Notes: generated by a model from the letters alone, not told the origin. A DNA stretch of 64,000 nucleotides from Actinomycetes bacterium (GCA_021795095.1 JAJYPU010000002.1:16633-80632), one strand, 5' to 3'. Counted from the first letter of the stretch, positions 27,250 to 36,606 are shown. Numbers and translations are program-made.

Positions 27250-27437
27250 TAGTGGCGTCCCTGTTTAGGCCGCGACCGACGACCGCGCCAGAATCCCCAT
27301 ACGTAGCCGAGCAGTAGGCCGCCCACGCCGGCGATGGCCGCGTCGGCGGGATCGTCGGTGCGAAGCGACAACGGGTTGGCCGGTACGACCTCTCGCACGC
27401 GGTGCTCTAACTCGCGTCTGATTGGGGAATCGCTCAC
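27249..27437 (-). CDS. 62-aa small protein with one membrane segment
   Basis: The GTG at 27437 overlaps the stop of the holin-like gene as GTGA. The 62-aa product has a charged N-terminal half (DSPIRRELEHRVREVVP), a Gly-rich hydrophobic stretch (AAIAGVGGLLLGYVWGFW) and a basic tail (RGRRSRPKQGRH), consistent with a single-pass membrane protein with a positively charged inside end. Not recognised. Its place in the chain of overlapping genes implies cotranslation. Confidence 0.65.
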   Translation of the reverse strand: MSDSPIRRELEHRVREVVPANPLSLRTDDPADAAIAGVGGLLLGYVWGFWRGRRSRPKQGRH

Positions 27438-27787
27438 GACTTGCTCTTCAGACGACGTCGAACGGAGGCGTCCGCGACGATCCGCCACGCGGTCAGGGCA
27501 AGCACCGCGATCGCCACCACAGCGACGATGAGGTAGGGCAACCACGAGAGGGAGCCATCCAGTACGCGGAACTGCTGGAGGAACCGCAACAGTCCGATCA
27601 GCAGCATTAATGACCCGAAGCCGACGAAGACACTACCGAGCGCGCCGAAAGCGGCGTAGCGCACGACGTCCTTCAGTGGCTGGACTGTCTCTTCCTTCAC
27701 GTAGCGCACGACGAGACCCTTGATCTCGTCGAAATCGCGTCGCAGCGACGCGCCCCGCAAGACCTTTCGCCACGACGGAAGCTTCAC
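27434..27787 (-). CDS. Phage-holin-superfamily-III-like (DUF1469-type) membrane protein
   Basis: A 117-aa protein with a basic N-terminal amphipathic region (about 1-40) and two transmembrane helices (around 43-67 and 83-104), ending in a basic tail. This layout matches the actinobacterial putative holin/DUF1469 family, which in chromosomes is not associated with lysis and has no known function. A TAGGCT hexamer lies 6 bases before the GTG start. It heads the four-gene unit that ends with trmI. Confidence 0.65.
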   Translation of the reverse strand: MKLPSWRKVLRGASLRRDFDEIKGLVVRYVKEETVQPLKDVVRYAAFGALGSVFVGFGSLMLLIGLLRFLQQFRVLDGSLSWLPYLIVAVVAIAVLALTAWRIVADASVRRRLKSKS

Positions 27788-27793
27788 GCCATC

Positions 27794-27799
27794 AGCCTA
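27794..27799 (-). promoter_or_regulatory. -10 element, holin-like gene and trmI unit (leaderless)
   Basis: TAGGCT ends 6 bases before the GTG at 27787. Confidence 0.45.
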
Positions 27800-28192
27800 C
27801 TCAGTGCGGTCGCGGATGACATACGTCGAGCTCGCGCTGGCCACGGCGACATCGTCTTGATCGACGATCCGCGCCTCGACGAAAGCGACGAGCGAGCCGG
27901 ATTTGATAACCGTCGCGCTGCAGGTCAAGACGGAGCCGGCGGAAACCGGGCGCAGGAAGGAGATCCGCAGGTCCGTATTGGCGACGAATACCTTGCGCTC
28001 CCCCATTGCGGCTACCGCTGCTGCCCCCATGGCCGAGTCGACGACGGCGGCGAGGAAGCCACCCTGGACGGTGCCCGCCGGATTCAAGAACCGTTCATCG
28101 ATCCGAGCGCGCCAGACGCTCGGGGCCCCGTCGGGCGTCACGACCCGCGTCAACCCTAAGGTGAGGTCACAGTTGGGTGGAATCTGGAGCAT
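27797..28192 (-). CDS. PaaI-family hotdog thioesterase
   Basis: A 131-aa single hotdog-fold protein. ERFLNPAGTVQGGFLAAVVDSAMGAAA carries the PaaI signature, with an Asp on the central helix as catalytic candidate; TDLRISFLRPV and the GSLVAFVEARI strand complete the fold. These enzymes hydrolyse acyl-CoA thioesters, often aryl-CoA; the substrate is not predictable here. A TACCCT hexamer lies 5 bases before the ATG. It is divergent from transketolase with about 55 bp between starts. Confidence 0.85.
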   Translation of the reverse strand: MLQIPPNCDLTLGLTRVVTPDGAPSVWRARIDERFLNPAGTVQGGFLAAVVDSAMGAAAVAAMGERKVFVANTDLRISFLRPVSAGSVLTCSATVIKSGSLVAFVEARIVDQDDVAVASASSTYVIRDRTE

Positions 28193-28197
28193 GACTC

Positions 28198-28203
28198 AGG
28201 GTA
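28198..28203 (-). promoter_or_regulatory. -10 element, thioesterase gene (leaderless)
   Basis: TACCCT ends 5 bases before the ATG at 28192. Confidence 0.35.
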
Positions 28204-28234
28204 CCGGCCACCGGGAAGTCAGTGGAAAGTTGGG

Positions 28235-28240
28235 TACTGT
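28235..28240 (+). promoter_or_regulatory. -10 element, tkt (leaderless)
   Basis: TACTGT ends 7 bases before the ATG at 28248. Confidence 0.45.
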
Positions 28241-28247
28241 TCTAGCC

Positions 28248-30242
28248 ATGGTCGACCACTTATTCACCGGCGCGAACGAACTCGAAGGTCGCGCGATCCG
28301 CGAGATCATGGCGTTGGCCATGGACGCGCCGGCCCAGGCCAAATCTGGCCACAGCGGGACGGCGATGGCGTTGTCCCCGCTCGGGGTGACGCTCTTCTCG
28401 CGGCTGCTGCGCCACGATCCCACTGATGCCCAGTGGGTGGATCGGGACCGATTCATCTTGAGCTGTGGACACGCTTCGATCCTGCAGTACGGTCTCGCCC
28501 GCGCGTTCGGCTACGACCTGGACGAGCAGGACCTGCGGGGATTCCGCCAGCCCCACTCGCGCACGCCCGGTCATCCGGAACGCGGTGTCACACCGACGGT
28601 CGAGGTCACCACCGGACCGCTCGGACAAGGCATCGCCAACGGCGTCGGCATGGCGATCGCGGAACGAATCTTGCGCGCGGACTTCGGCGAGGACCTGGTC
28701 AACCACCGCACCTGGGTGGTAGCTGGTGACGGGTGCCTCGAGGAGGGGATCAGCCACGAGGCGGCTTCGCTCGCCGGCTCACTCGGCTTGGACCGACTGA
28801 CGGTCTTTTACGACGACAATCACATCACGATCGATGGCCCGACCGAATTGGCCATGCACGACGACGCGGCCGGGCGTTTTCGCGCCTATGGCTGGCACGT
28901 CATCGAACTGGGTGAGCAGGCCAACGACCTCAATGCGCTCGAAGCGGCCGGCGCGGCGGCGATCGCCGAGACCGCACGACCCACGCTGGTGATCATTCGC
29001 TCACACATCGGCTTCCCGTCCCCGGTGATGATGGACCGACGCGAGGCCCACGGCTCGCCCTTCAGCGCCGAGGCGATCACTCAGGTCAAGGCGATCCTCG
29101 GTGTCCCCGACGTCGCGTTCCACCTGGACCCCGAACTCCCGTCTGCGATGGTCGAGGCGCTCGTGGCGCGCCGCGCCGAACACACGCGCTGGGAGGCGGC
29201 GACGGTCGCCGCCGGCGAGCGTGGCGCCCGCCTGCGCCACCAGTACGACACCAACGGTGCGTTGGCTGAAGTCGGGCCCGTCGACTACTTCGTCGGTGGG
29301 AGCCGCGTCGCAACGCGCAAGGCGATGCAGCGCGCCATGGACACCTGGGCGGCCCACACCCCGGGCCTGACGGCTGGATCGGCCGACCTGACAGACAACA
29401 CGGGCGTGGTTCTGCACGGTGCGCCTCAGGGCGCGTCGGCGCCCGGAGGCCGTCAGATCCACTACGGCGTGCGCGAGTTCGCGATGGGCGCCGTACTCGT
29501 TGGTCAGGCGGCGCACGGCGGAATCCGCCCGATCGGTTCGACGTTCTTCGTCTTTAGTGACTACGCCCGACCCTCGATCCGCCTGGCCGCACTGAGCCGG
29601 GTCGGCACGCTCTTCGTGTTCACCCACGACTCGATCGGCGTCGGTGAGGATGGTCCGACCCATCAGCCAGTGGAACACCTCATGGCCTTGCGCGCGATGC
29701 CCCAGCTCCACGTGGTGCGGCCCTCGGACGCTAACGAGACCCTCGACCTGGTGGCTGCGTACTTGGCCGACCACAATCCACCTACCACGGCGCTGGTGCT
29801 CTCACGCCAGGACGTCACCGTCATGAACGACGACGACCGTCGCGCTTCCAAGTCGGGTGCGCGCAACGGTGGTTACGTCGTGCGCGAGTCCGAGGACGCC
29901 CGGTTCACCCTGGTCGCGACGGGCTCTGAGGTGTCAGCCGCCATCGCGGCCAGTGAACAACTCGCCGCCGACGGAATCGTCACGCGCGTCGTCGCCATGC
30001 CGTGCTGGACCTGCTTCGAAGAACAGCCCCGCGAGTACCGCGACACGGTGCTTCGTCGCTCGCTGCCCTCGGTGTCCCTCGAGGCCGGCGCGACGCTCGG
30101 TTGGTCGCGTTACGTCGATCACGCGATCGGCATCGACTCCTTCGGGCTGTCCGCGCCGGGCGATTACGTGTTCGATTATTTCAACATCGGCGCCCAGTGT
30201 CTGGTCGACCACGTCCGTGATTGGTTAGGAGCCTCATCATGA
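28248..30242 (+). CDS. tkt: Transketolase
   Basis: A 664-aa thiamine-diphosphate enzyme that transfers two-carbon units between sugar phosphates in the non-oxidative pentose pathway. The ThDP motif begins at VAGDGCLEEG and ends at DDNHITIDG; HSGTAMALSPL carries the N-terminal His, and the central domain has FTHDSIGVGEDGPTHQPVEH with the Glu that activates the cofactor. The frame is open for about 345 bases upstream, but homology starts at the ATG at 28248. It overlaps tal as ATGA. ThDP for this enzyme links it functionally to the thiamine genes in the window. Confidence 0.96.
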   Translation: MVDHLFTGANELEGRAIREIMALAMDAPAQAKSGHSGTAMALSPLGVTLFSRLLRHDPTDAQWVDRDRFILSCGHASILQYGLARAFGYDLDEQDLRGFRQPHSRTPGHPERGVTPTVEVTTGPLGQGIANGVGMAIAERILRADFGEDLVNHRTWVVAGDGCLEEGISHEAASLAGSLGLDRLTVFYDDNHITIDGPTELAMHDDAAGRFRAYGWHVIELGEQANDLNALEAAGAAAIAETARPTLVIIRSHIGFPSPVMMDRREAHGSPFSAEAITQVKAILGVPDVAFHLDPELPSAMVEALVARRAEHTRWEAATVAAGERGARLRHQYDTNGALAEVGPVDYFVGGSRVATRKAMQRAMDTWAAHTPGLTAGSADLTDNTGVVLHGAPQGASAPGGRQIHYGVREFAMGAVLVGQAAHGGIRPIGSTFFVFSDYARPSIRLAALSRVGTLFVFTHDSIGVGEDGPTHQPVEHLMALRAMPQLHVVRPSDANETLDLVAAYLADHNPPTTALVLSRQDVTVMNDDDRRASKSGARNGGYVVRESEDARFTLVATGSEVSAAIAASEQLAADGIVTRVVAMPCWTCFEEQPREYRDTVLRRSLPSVSLEAGATLGWSRYVDHAIGIDSFGLSAPGDYVFDYFNIGAQCLVDHVRDWLGASS

Positions 30243-31354
30243 CCCGCTTAGATGACCTGTACAACGAGGTCGGCCAGAGTCCCTGGATCGACAACATCCG
30301 GCGTGACTGGCTCGACGACGGGACCCTCGCGCGCTACGTCGCCGAGGGTGTTCGTGGCGTGACCTCGAACCCCTCGATCTTTGCAAAGGCCCTCGCGACC
30401 TCCAGCGCCTACGACGAACGCATCGCCGGACTCAGCACGGACGATCCCGAGCAGGTCTTCGAACACCTCGCGGTCGATGATGTCCGTGACGCCTGTGACG
30501 TATTGGCCGGGGTCAACGACGCGGCTCGGTCCGACTTCGCCGCCTCGCGCCGGCGCTACCTCGACGGCTTCGTATCACTGGAGGTCTCACCGCGCCTGGC
30601 GCACGACACGCAAGCCACGATCGCCGCGGCCCGTCGCCTAGCTGCGGCCGTCGGGCGACGGAACGTCATGATCAAGATCCCGGCCACCGTCGCCGGCCTC
30701 GAAGCGATCAGCACGGTCCTCGGCGACGGTATCAACGTGAACGTCACCCTGATCTTCTCGATCGATCGGTACCGAGCGGTGATGGACGCCTGGGCGAGCG
30801 GGCTCGAACTCGCGATTGAGCGTGGTCACGACCTCGCGGACATCGCCAGCGTCGCCTCGTTCTTCGTGTCGCGTGTCGACGTCGCTGTCGATCAACTGCT
30901 CGAACCAAGTGACCCTCGTCGTGGCACGATCGCCGTCGCGCAGGTGGCACGGGCCTACGCGGCCTTTACGGAGGTGGTCGGCTCGCCGCGCGTCCAGTCG
31001 CTCCTCACGCGCGGCGCCCAGGTGCAACGGCCTCTGTGGGCGTCCACCTCGACCAAGAACCCCGCCTACGACGAACTGCTCTACGTCAACACCATCGCGG
31101 CCGACGAGACGGTCAACACGATGCCCGACGCCACCCTGGCCGCGGCGCTCGCCCGCGGTTCCTATGACGTGTCGATCCTTCGCGACAGCGCTCGCACGAC
31201 TGCCGCGATCGCGACCCTCGACACGCTTGCGCCCGCGGTGGACCTCGCGGCGGTGACCCAGCGACTCGAGGACGAGGGTGTGGCGGCCTTTATCGCCTCC
31301 TACGAGGAGCTGCTCGAGACAGTGCGCACGAAACTGAGTGGGCACTCCGCCTGA
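30239..31354 (+). CDS. tal: Transaldolase
   Basis: A 371-aa transaldolase of the longer actinobacterial/cyanobacterial subfamily. GVTSNPSIFAKAL is the family signature, the Schiff-base Lys lies in VMIKIPAT (K146), and VNVTLIFSIDRY and the WASTSTKNPAY motif near the C-terminus are conserved. It shuttles dihydroxyacetone units between sedoheptulose-7-P and glyceraldehyde-3-P. The ATG overlaps the tkt stop, giving a coupled tkt-tal pair. Confidence 0.96.
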   Translation: MTRLDDLYNEVGQSPWIDNIRRDWLDDGTLARYVAEGVRGVTSNPSIFAKALATSSAYDERIAGLSTDDPEQVFEHLAVDDVRDACDVLAGVNDAARSDFAASRRRYLDGFVSLEVSPRLAHDTQATIAAARRLAAAVGRRNVMIKIPATVAGLEAISTVLGDGINVNVTLIFSIDRYRAVMDAWASGLELAIERGHDLADIASVASFFVSRVDVAVDQLLEPSDPRRGTIAVAQVARAYAAFTEVVGSPRVQSLLTRGAQVQRPLWASTSTKNPAYDELLYVNTIAADETVNTMPDATLAAALARGSYDVSILRDSARTTAAIATLDTLAPAVDLAAVTQRLEDEGVAAFIASYEELLETVRTKLSGHSA

Positions 31355-31400
31355 CCCAGTGCGCGTCCGAGTGACCCGTAGGGTGGCGCAGCGGCGCAAG

Positions 31401-31406
31401 TAGGAT
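31401..31406 (+). promoter_or_regulatory. -10 element, fbiC (leaderless)
   Basis: TAGGAT ends 6 bases before the ATG at 31413. Confidence 0.5.
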
Positions 31407-31412
31407 GCACGC

Positions 31413-33674
31413 ATGACGAAGCATTCTCACAATGCCATCGTGTCGGACCTGGTCAACGCGACCGCCGCCGACGTGGCCCCCGCTGCCGTCGACCTAGCGC
31501 GCAGAGCCCACGGTCACGTGGTCACCTACTCCCCCAAGGTCTTCATCCCCCTGACCAAATTGTGTCGCGATCGATGCGGCTACTGCACCTTCGCCCAGGC
31601 GCCCGCACACGTGAGCGCCCCGTACCTGTCGCTCGACGAGGTCATGGCGATCGCTCAGTCGGGACGCGACGCGGGGTGCACCGAGGCGCTCTTCACACTC
31701 GGGGAGCGCCCCGAGCTTCGCTACGACGAAGCCGCCCGCTGGCTCGCCGCCCGGGGCTACCGTTCGACGGTCGACTACCTCGCCACCGCCGCCCAGATGG
31801 TCCTCGACGGGACGGGGTTGTTGCCCCACATCAACGCTGGTGCGCTGTATCGCCACGAGCTTGACCAGTTGCGCGCCTCCTCGGTCTCCCAGGGAATGAT
31901 GCTCGAATCGCTCGCCACCCTGGACGCGCACCGGCTGTCGCCGGACAAGGACCCCGAGCGGCGTCTGGACACCTTGCGCTTCGCGGGTGAGTTGCGGATC
32001 CCCTTCACCACGGGTCTCCTGGTGGGGATCGGCGAGTCGCGCGCCGACCGGATCGAGGCGCTCGACGCCATCCGCACCTCCCACCTTGAATTCGGTCACG
32101 TCCAAGAGGTGATCATTCAGAACTTCCTACCCAAGGCGCGCACCGCGATGGCCCACGAGCCCGCGGCGAGCGACGAGGAGTTCCACTGGACGATCGCGGC
32201 GGCGCGGCTGCTTTTGCCCGACGACGTGCATCTCCAGGCGCCGCCGAACCTCAGCGACGACCCGGCGGGCCTCTTGGACTTCGGCATCGACGACTTCGGT
32301 GGCATCTCGCCGGTCACCATCGATCACGTGAATCCCGAGCGCGCCTGGCCGGCCGTCGGGATCCTGCGACGTCAGGTCGAGCTGCGCGGACTGCACCTGG
32401 TGCCGCGTCTGGCGATCTACCCGGAGCATCTCGGTCGTCACGAGGCGTTCGTGCACGAGCACGTGCGGCCGTTCATGCTGGCGAGTGCCGACTCCACGGG
32501 CCTCGCGCGCGACGACGCCTGGGCGTCGGGCGCCGAGACGCCGCCGCCGGAGGCCCCCGTGTCACGGGTGCACACCTCGGCAGTCGAGGAGATCCTCGCG
32601 CGCTACGAACCTGGGTACCCCTTCGAACACGCCGAACTCGTCACCCTGCTCAACGCTCGCGGCGGTGACTTCAACGCCGTCGTGGAGCTCGCCGATGACG
32701 TGCGGCGGCGTTTGGTGGGCGACGAGATCACCTACGTCGTCAACCGCAACATCAACTACACGAACGTCTGCACCTTCAAGTGCCGATTCTGTGCCTTCTC
32801 CAAGGGGCCGCTCTCGCTCAATCTGCGCGGCGACCCGTACCTGCTCGGACTCGATGAGATCGCCGATCGTGTCCGAGAGGCCGAAGAGCGTGGCGCGACT
32901 GAAGTCTGCCTACAGGGCGGGATCCATCCGAACTTCGACGGTGACTACTACCTCGACGTCGTGCGCGCGGTGCACGAGGCGTCCCCAACGATGCACATCC
33001 ACGCCTTCAGCGCACTCGAGATTTTCGAGGGCGCGCGCCGAAACAACGAGGACCTCGAGTCGTACCTGACCCAACTTCGCGATGCGGGTCTTAAGACGTT
33101 GCCCGGCACCGCCGCGGAGATCCTTGACGATATCGTGCGCGCGATCCTGTGCCCCGACAAGCTAAACACCCAGCAATGGCTCGACGTGCACCGGGCCGCC
33201 CACCACGTCGGACTCCACTCGAACATCACGATCATGTTCGGCGCCGTCGAAGGCGCCGACGAGTGGGCGACCCACCTGCTCGTGACCCGCGACCTGCAAC
33301 TCGAGACGGGCGGGTTCACCGAGTTCGTTCCACTGCCGTTCGTCCACATGGCGACGCCGCTCTTCCTACGCGGTCGAGCGCGAAAGGGCCCAACGTTCCG
33401 CGAGGCCGTTCTGATTCACGCGGTCGGACGGTTGCACTACGCGACACTGATCGACAACATCCAGGTCAGCTGGGTCAAGATGGGCATCGACGGTGTGCGT
33501 CGCGTGCTCGGCGCCGGCGCCAACGACCTCGGCGGGACCCTGATGGACGAGAACATCTCACGCGCGGCCGGTGCCGTGCACGGTCAGGAATTGGACGTCG
33601 CGCACCTCCACGAACTCGTCGCCCCGCTCGGTCGGCCGTTGATCCAACGCAGCACGCTCTATCAGGCGCTGTGA
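31413..33674 (+). CDS. fbiC: F0 synthase FbiC (CofG-CofH fusion)
   Basis: A 753-aa fused radical-SAM protein making the deazaflavin F0, the chromophore of coenzyme F420. The N-terminal CofG-like half has the cluster motif C51-x3-C55-x2-C58 (CRDRCGYC) and the C-terminal CofH-like half has C453-x3-C457-x2-C460 (CTFKCRFC). Both halves look intact, and the length fits mycobacterial FbiC. F420 genes fbiA and fbiB are not in the window. The GTG of the following LOG-family gene overlaps its stop. Confidence 0.96.
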   Translation: MTKHSHNAIVSDLVNATAADVAPAAVDLARRAHGHVVTYSPKVFIPLTKLCRDRCGYCTFAQAPAHVSAPYLSLDEVMAIAQSGRDAGCTEALFTLGERPELRYDEAARWLAARGYRSTVDYLATAAQMVLDGTGLLPHINAGALYRHELDQLRASSVSQGMMLESLATLDAHRLSPDKDPERRLDTLRFAGELRIPFTTGLLVGIGESRADRIEALDAIRTSHLEFGHVQEVIIQNFLPKARTAMAHEPAASDEEFHWTIAAARLLLPDDVHLQAPPNLSDDPAGLLDFGIDDFGGISPVTIDHVNPERAWPAVGILRRQVELRGLHLVPRLAIYPEHLGRHEAFVHEHVRPFMLASADSTGLARDDAWASGAETPPPEAPVSRVHTSAVEEILARYEPGYPFEHAELVTLLNARGGDFNAVVELADDVRRRLVGDEITYVVNRNINYTNVCTFKCRFCAFSKGPLSLNLRGDPYLLGLDEIADRVREAEERGATEVCLQGGIHPNFDGDYYLDVVRAVHEASPTMHIHAFSALEIFEGARRNNEDLESYLTQLRDAGLKTLPGTAAEILDDIVRAILCPDKLNTQQWLDVHRAAHHVGLHSNITIMFGAVEGADEWATHLLVTRDLQLETGGFTEFVPLPFVHMATPLFLRGRARKGPTFREAVLIHAVGRLHYATLIDNIQVSWVKMGIDGVRRVLGAGANDLGGTLMDENISRAAGAVHGQELDVAHLHELVAPLGRPLIQRSTLYQAL

Positions 33675-34645
33675 CCGACCCGGCCGTGGAGGCCTTCCTC
33701 AGTGAGAGCGGGCTGGTCGACGTCGCTAACGACGTTGAATTGGCGCAGGTCCGCGACCTGCTCGAGGACGTCTCGTCACTCGTCCAGTCGGGTCACGACG
33801 TGCGTGACCTTCGAGTCGCGGCGACCGCGATGCGTGAACTGCTCATCGCCGCGCGCCTGTTTTCGCCGTGGCGCGATCGACCGAAACTCACCGTCTTTGG
33901 ATCAGCGCGCACGCCGGCCACCTCACCCCTCTACGCGATGGCGCGCTCGTTGAGCGGGCGTATGGCTGCACGCGGATGGATGACCGTCTCCGGCGCTGGA
34001 CCCGGGATCATGGAGGCCGCGGCCGAAGGTGCGGGACTGGATGAAACCCTCGGCGTGAACATCGCGTTGCCCTTTGAGCAGAGCTCGAACCCCTACGTCG
34101 ACGCCGAGAGCCGGCTGGTGGAAATGAAGTACTTCTTCACTCGAAAGGTCGCGCTGACCAAGGAGTCTTTGGCCTTCGTGTTCTTCCCCGGCGGGCTGGG
34201 CACGATGGACGAGGTCTTCGAGATTCTCACGCTGCTGCACACCGGCAAGGGCGGACCTGCACCGGTGCTGTTGGTCGACACTGTCGAGGGAACCTACTGG
34301 GAGTCGTGGCAACGGTTCATCAACGAGTCAGTCATCGAGACGGGTTATCTCGACGAGGACGCGGCGATCCTGTTCAAGATCTGTCACTCACTCGACGAGG
34401 TGGAGCGAGAGATCGACCACTTCTACACGAACTTCTCCGAGTTCAGTGTGGCTTCGGGACGCGGGCGGATCGGGTTGCGTCGCCAACTCACACTCGATGA
34501 GTGTGTCGTTCTCGAGCGCCGCGTGCCCGAACTCGCCACGGGCGAAGGGCTACGGGCTGAGGCGAACGCCCTGACCTTCGACTTCGATGGGCGCCGCTAC
34601 GTCGAGCTGCGTCGACTCATCGACGCCGTCAACGACCTGGACTAA
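33671..34645 (+). CDS. LOG-family (lysine-decarboxylase-like) nucleotide-processing protein
   Basis: A 324-aa protein with the LOG fold: FGSAR, SGAGPGIMEAAAEGA and PGGLGTMDE (P173-E181), the last being the phosphoribohydrolase active-site signature. It carries an N-terminal extension of about 70 residues and a C-terminal segment of about 100 residues beyond the core. LOG proteins release bases from nucleoside monophosphates, as in cytokinin activation; the bacterial substrate is usually unclear. The GTG at 33671 overlaps the fbiC TGA, implying coupling to F0 synthesis or simple operon packing. Confidence 0.85.
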   Translation: MTDPAVEAFLSESGLVDVANDVELAQVRDLLEDVSSLVQSGHDVRDLRVAATAMRELLIAARLFSPWRDRPKLTVFGSARTPATSPLYAMARSLSGRMAARGWMTVSGAGPGIMEAAAEGAGLDETLGVNIALPFEQSSNPYVDAESRLVEMKYFFTRKVALTKESLAFVFFPGGLGTMDEVFEILTLLHTGKGGPAPVLLVDTVEGTYWESWQRFINESVIETGYLDEDAAILFKICHSLDEVEREIDHFYTNFSEFSVASGRGRIGLRRQLTLDECVVLERRVPELATGEGLRAEANALTFDFDGRRYVELRRLIDAVNDLD

Positions 34646-34801
34646 AGGGCTCCGGTCGCCACAGCGTTGCCCCACCGACCTGAGCGACAGCCTGACACGT
34701 CATTGACCGCGTGACTGGGCGCTCGAGCTCCGAGCCCGAGGAAGTCGGCACGGGTTCGACAGCACGCCGTCGTGGTGGGCTTCGAAGAGCGTGGCGGGTA
34801 G

Positions 34802-34990
34802 TTACTCCGGTAGGCCGCGCAAGATCGCCTCGGCCTTCTGCAGGCTGCGTCGCACCCGGGCGAGCTGGCGCTCGACGTCGCGCGCCGCGTCGTCGTCACG
34901 CAACTGCGCTCGAACGGCGTCAAAGACGGCGTCACTCACTCGCTCCTCGAGCGCGGCGATCTCGTCGGCGAGCGCCGTAAAGGACGTCAC
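34802..34990 (-). CDS. 62-aa helical small protein
   Basis: The GTG at 34990 overlaps the stop of the acyl-CoA synthetase gene as GTGA. The 62-aa product is Ala-, Glu- and Arg-rich with heptad-like spacing (FTALADEIAALEERVSDAVFDAVRAQL-type pattern), so a coiled coil is likely. No family recognised. The coupling suggests a role with, or at least equimolar synthesis to, the synthetase. Confidence 0.6.
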   Translation of the reverse strand: MTSFTALADEIAALEERVSDAVFDAVRAQLRDDDAARDVERQLARVRRSLQKAEAILRGLPE

Positions 34991-36606
34991 GACGCGAGGG
35001 TCTCGACGTTCAACTCTCCCGCGGCGAACTGTGCGCGCAACACCTTCTTGTCGAACTTGCCGACGCTGGTCTTGGGGATCGAGTCGACGAACGTCCAGTG
35101 TTCGGGCAGCCACCACTTGGCGACGCGCGCGGCGAGGAAGTCGCGCAATTCCGCCGCGCTCGCGCTCGCCCCGGGTCGCAGCACTACGCAGCACAGTGGT
35201 CGTTCTTGCCACTTGTCGTCGGGCACGGCGATGACCGCGGCCTCAAAGACGGCCGGGTGGGCCATGACAGTCCCCTCGAGCTCGACCGAGCTGATCCATT
35301 CACCACCAGACTTGATCACGTCCTTGGTTCGGTCGCTGATCACCATGAAGCCCTCGTGGTCGAGCGTGCCGATGTCACCGGTACGCAGCCACCCGTCGTG
35401 GAACCGTTCGGGGGCGTCAACGCCGTAGTACGAACCGGTGACCCACGGACCGCGGATTTCGAACTCGCCCACAGTCTGACCGTCGTTGGGCAGGACAGAG
35501 CCATCGTCGTCGGTGATGCGCATCTCGACGCCGGCCACCACGCGGCCGGCCTTGGCACGATAGTCGATCTCCTTTTCTGGCGGTGTGCCGGCCGGTGGGA
35601 TCGAGACCGCGGCGAGCGGGCTCGTCTCGGTCATCCCCCACCCTTGGACCATGTTGCGACCGTAGCGATCGCGGAAGGTCTCGATCATCGAGCGCGGCAC
35701 GGCTGAACCTCCGGCGAGGATGCCGCGCATCGAGGAGAAGTCGGCGTCCGCGTCGTTCTCCGCGGCTCGTAATACGTCGTTCCAGACCGTGGGCACACCG
35801 AGTGAGATGGTGGGTCGCAGCTCGCGGATCATCTTCACGATGGGTTCACCCTGGAGGAACATCTGGGGCATGATGAGCTCGGTGCCGGCGAAGAAAGCGG
35901 TGTAGACGGCACCCCACGCGTTGACGTGGAACATCGGCACGATGAGTAAGCACCGGTCCTTCTCGGACAGTCCAATCGAGTTCGCGCTCGTCGAGGCGAG
36001 TGAGTGCAGCCAGATCGACCGGTGCGAGTAGACGACGCCCTTGGGATTGCCCGTGGTGCCTGACGTGTAGCACATGATCGCCGCGGACTTCTCGTCGAGG
36101 TCGGGCCAGACGAAGCCCGGCGATTCGGCTCCGATGAAGTCCTCGTAGTCGATCGTCTCGCCCAGCGCGCCGCTCTCGTCGGGGCCGTGGACGATGATGT
36201 GCTTGACCGTGGGGATCTGGTCGCGAACCTTGGCGAGCAGCGGGATCAGCGTGTGATCGATAATGATTACCTGGTCTTCGGCGTGGTTGATCACGAACGC
36301 GAGTTGCTCGGGGAAGAGCCTGATGTTAAGGGTGTGCAGCACCGCGCCCATGGCCGGCACGGCGAGGTACGCCTCCATGTGGACCTGGTTGTTCCACATG
36401 AAGGTCCCGACACGGTCCCCGTCGCCGATCCCGAGTCGGTGCAGCGCCGCCGCGAGCTGCTCAGCGCGATTGGCGATCTCGGTGAAGGTCGCCTGCTCCA
36501 CACCGGTGGCGGTCACCGTGTAGACGGTCTTGTCGGCGTAGATCCACTCGCCGTGTCGAATGATGCCACTGATGACCAGTGGCGAGTCCTGCATCGTGCT
36601 CTGCAT
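34987..36606 (-). CDS. Fatty-acyl-CoA synthetase (AMP-forming)
   Basis: A 539-aa ANL-superfamily ligase. The ATP-binding P-loop is YTSGTTGNPKG (180-190), followed by VPMFHVNAWG, GWGMTETSP and TGDIGTLDHEGFMVISDRTKD-type motifs, and the C-terminal catalytic Lys region PKTSVGKFDKK. The pattern is typical of medium/long-chain fatty-acyl-CoA synthases (FadD/AlkK type). GGAG precedes the ATG by about 8 bases and TAGCAT (36630-36635) may be the -10, so this mRNA has a leader. A second ATG four codons in is possible. Confidence 0.9.
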   Translation of the reverse strand: MQSTMQDSPLVISGIIRHGEWIYADKTVYTVTATGVEQATFTEIANRAEQLAAALHRLGIGDGDRVGTFMWNNQVHMEAYLAVPAMGAVLHTLNIRLFPEQLAFVINHAEDQVIIIDHTLIPLLAKVRDQIPTVKHIIVHGPDESGALGETIDYEDFIGAESPGFVWPDLDEKSAAIMCYTSGTTGNPKGVVYSHRSIWLHSLASTSANSIGLSEKDRCLLIVPMFHVNAWGAVYTAFFAGTELIMPQMFLQGEPIVKMIRELRPTISLGVPTVWNDVLRAAENDADADFSSMRGILAGGSAVPRSMIETFRDRYGRNMVQGWGMTETSPLAAVSIPPAGTPPEKEIDYRAKAGRVVAGVEMRITDDDGSVLPNDGQTVGEFEIRGPWVTGSYYGVDAPERFHDGWLRTGDIGTLDHEGFMVISDRTKDVIKSGGEWISSVELEGTVMAHPAVFEAAVIAVPDDKWQERPLCCVVLRPGASASAAELRDFLAARVAKWWLPEHWTFVDSIPKTSVGKFDKKVLRAQFAAGELNVETLAS

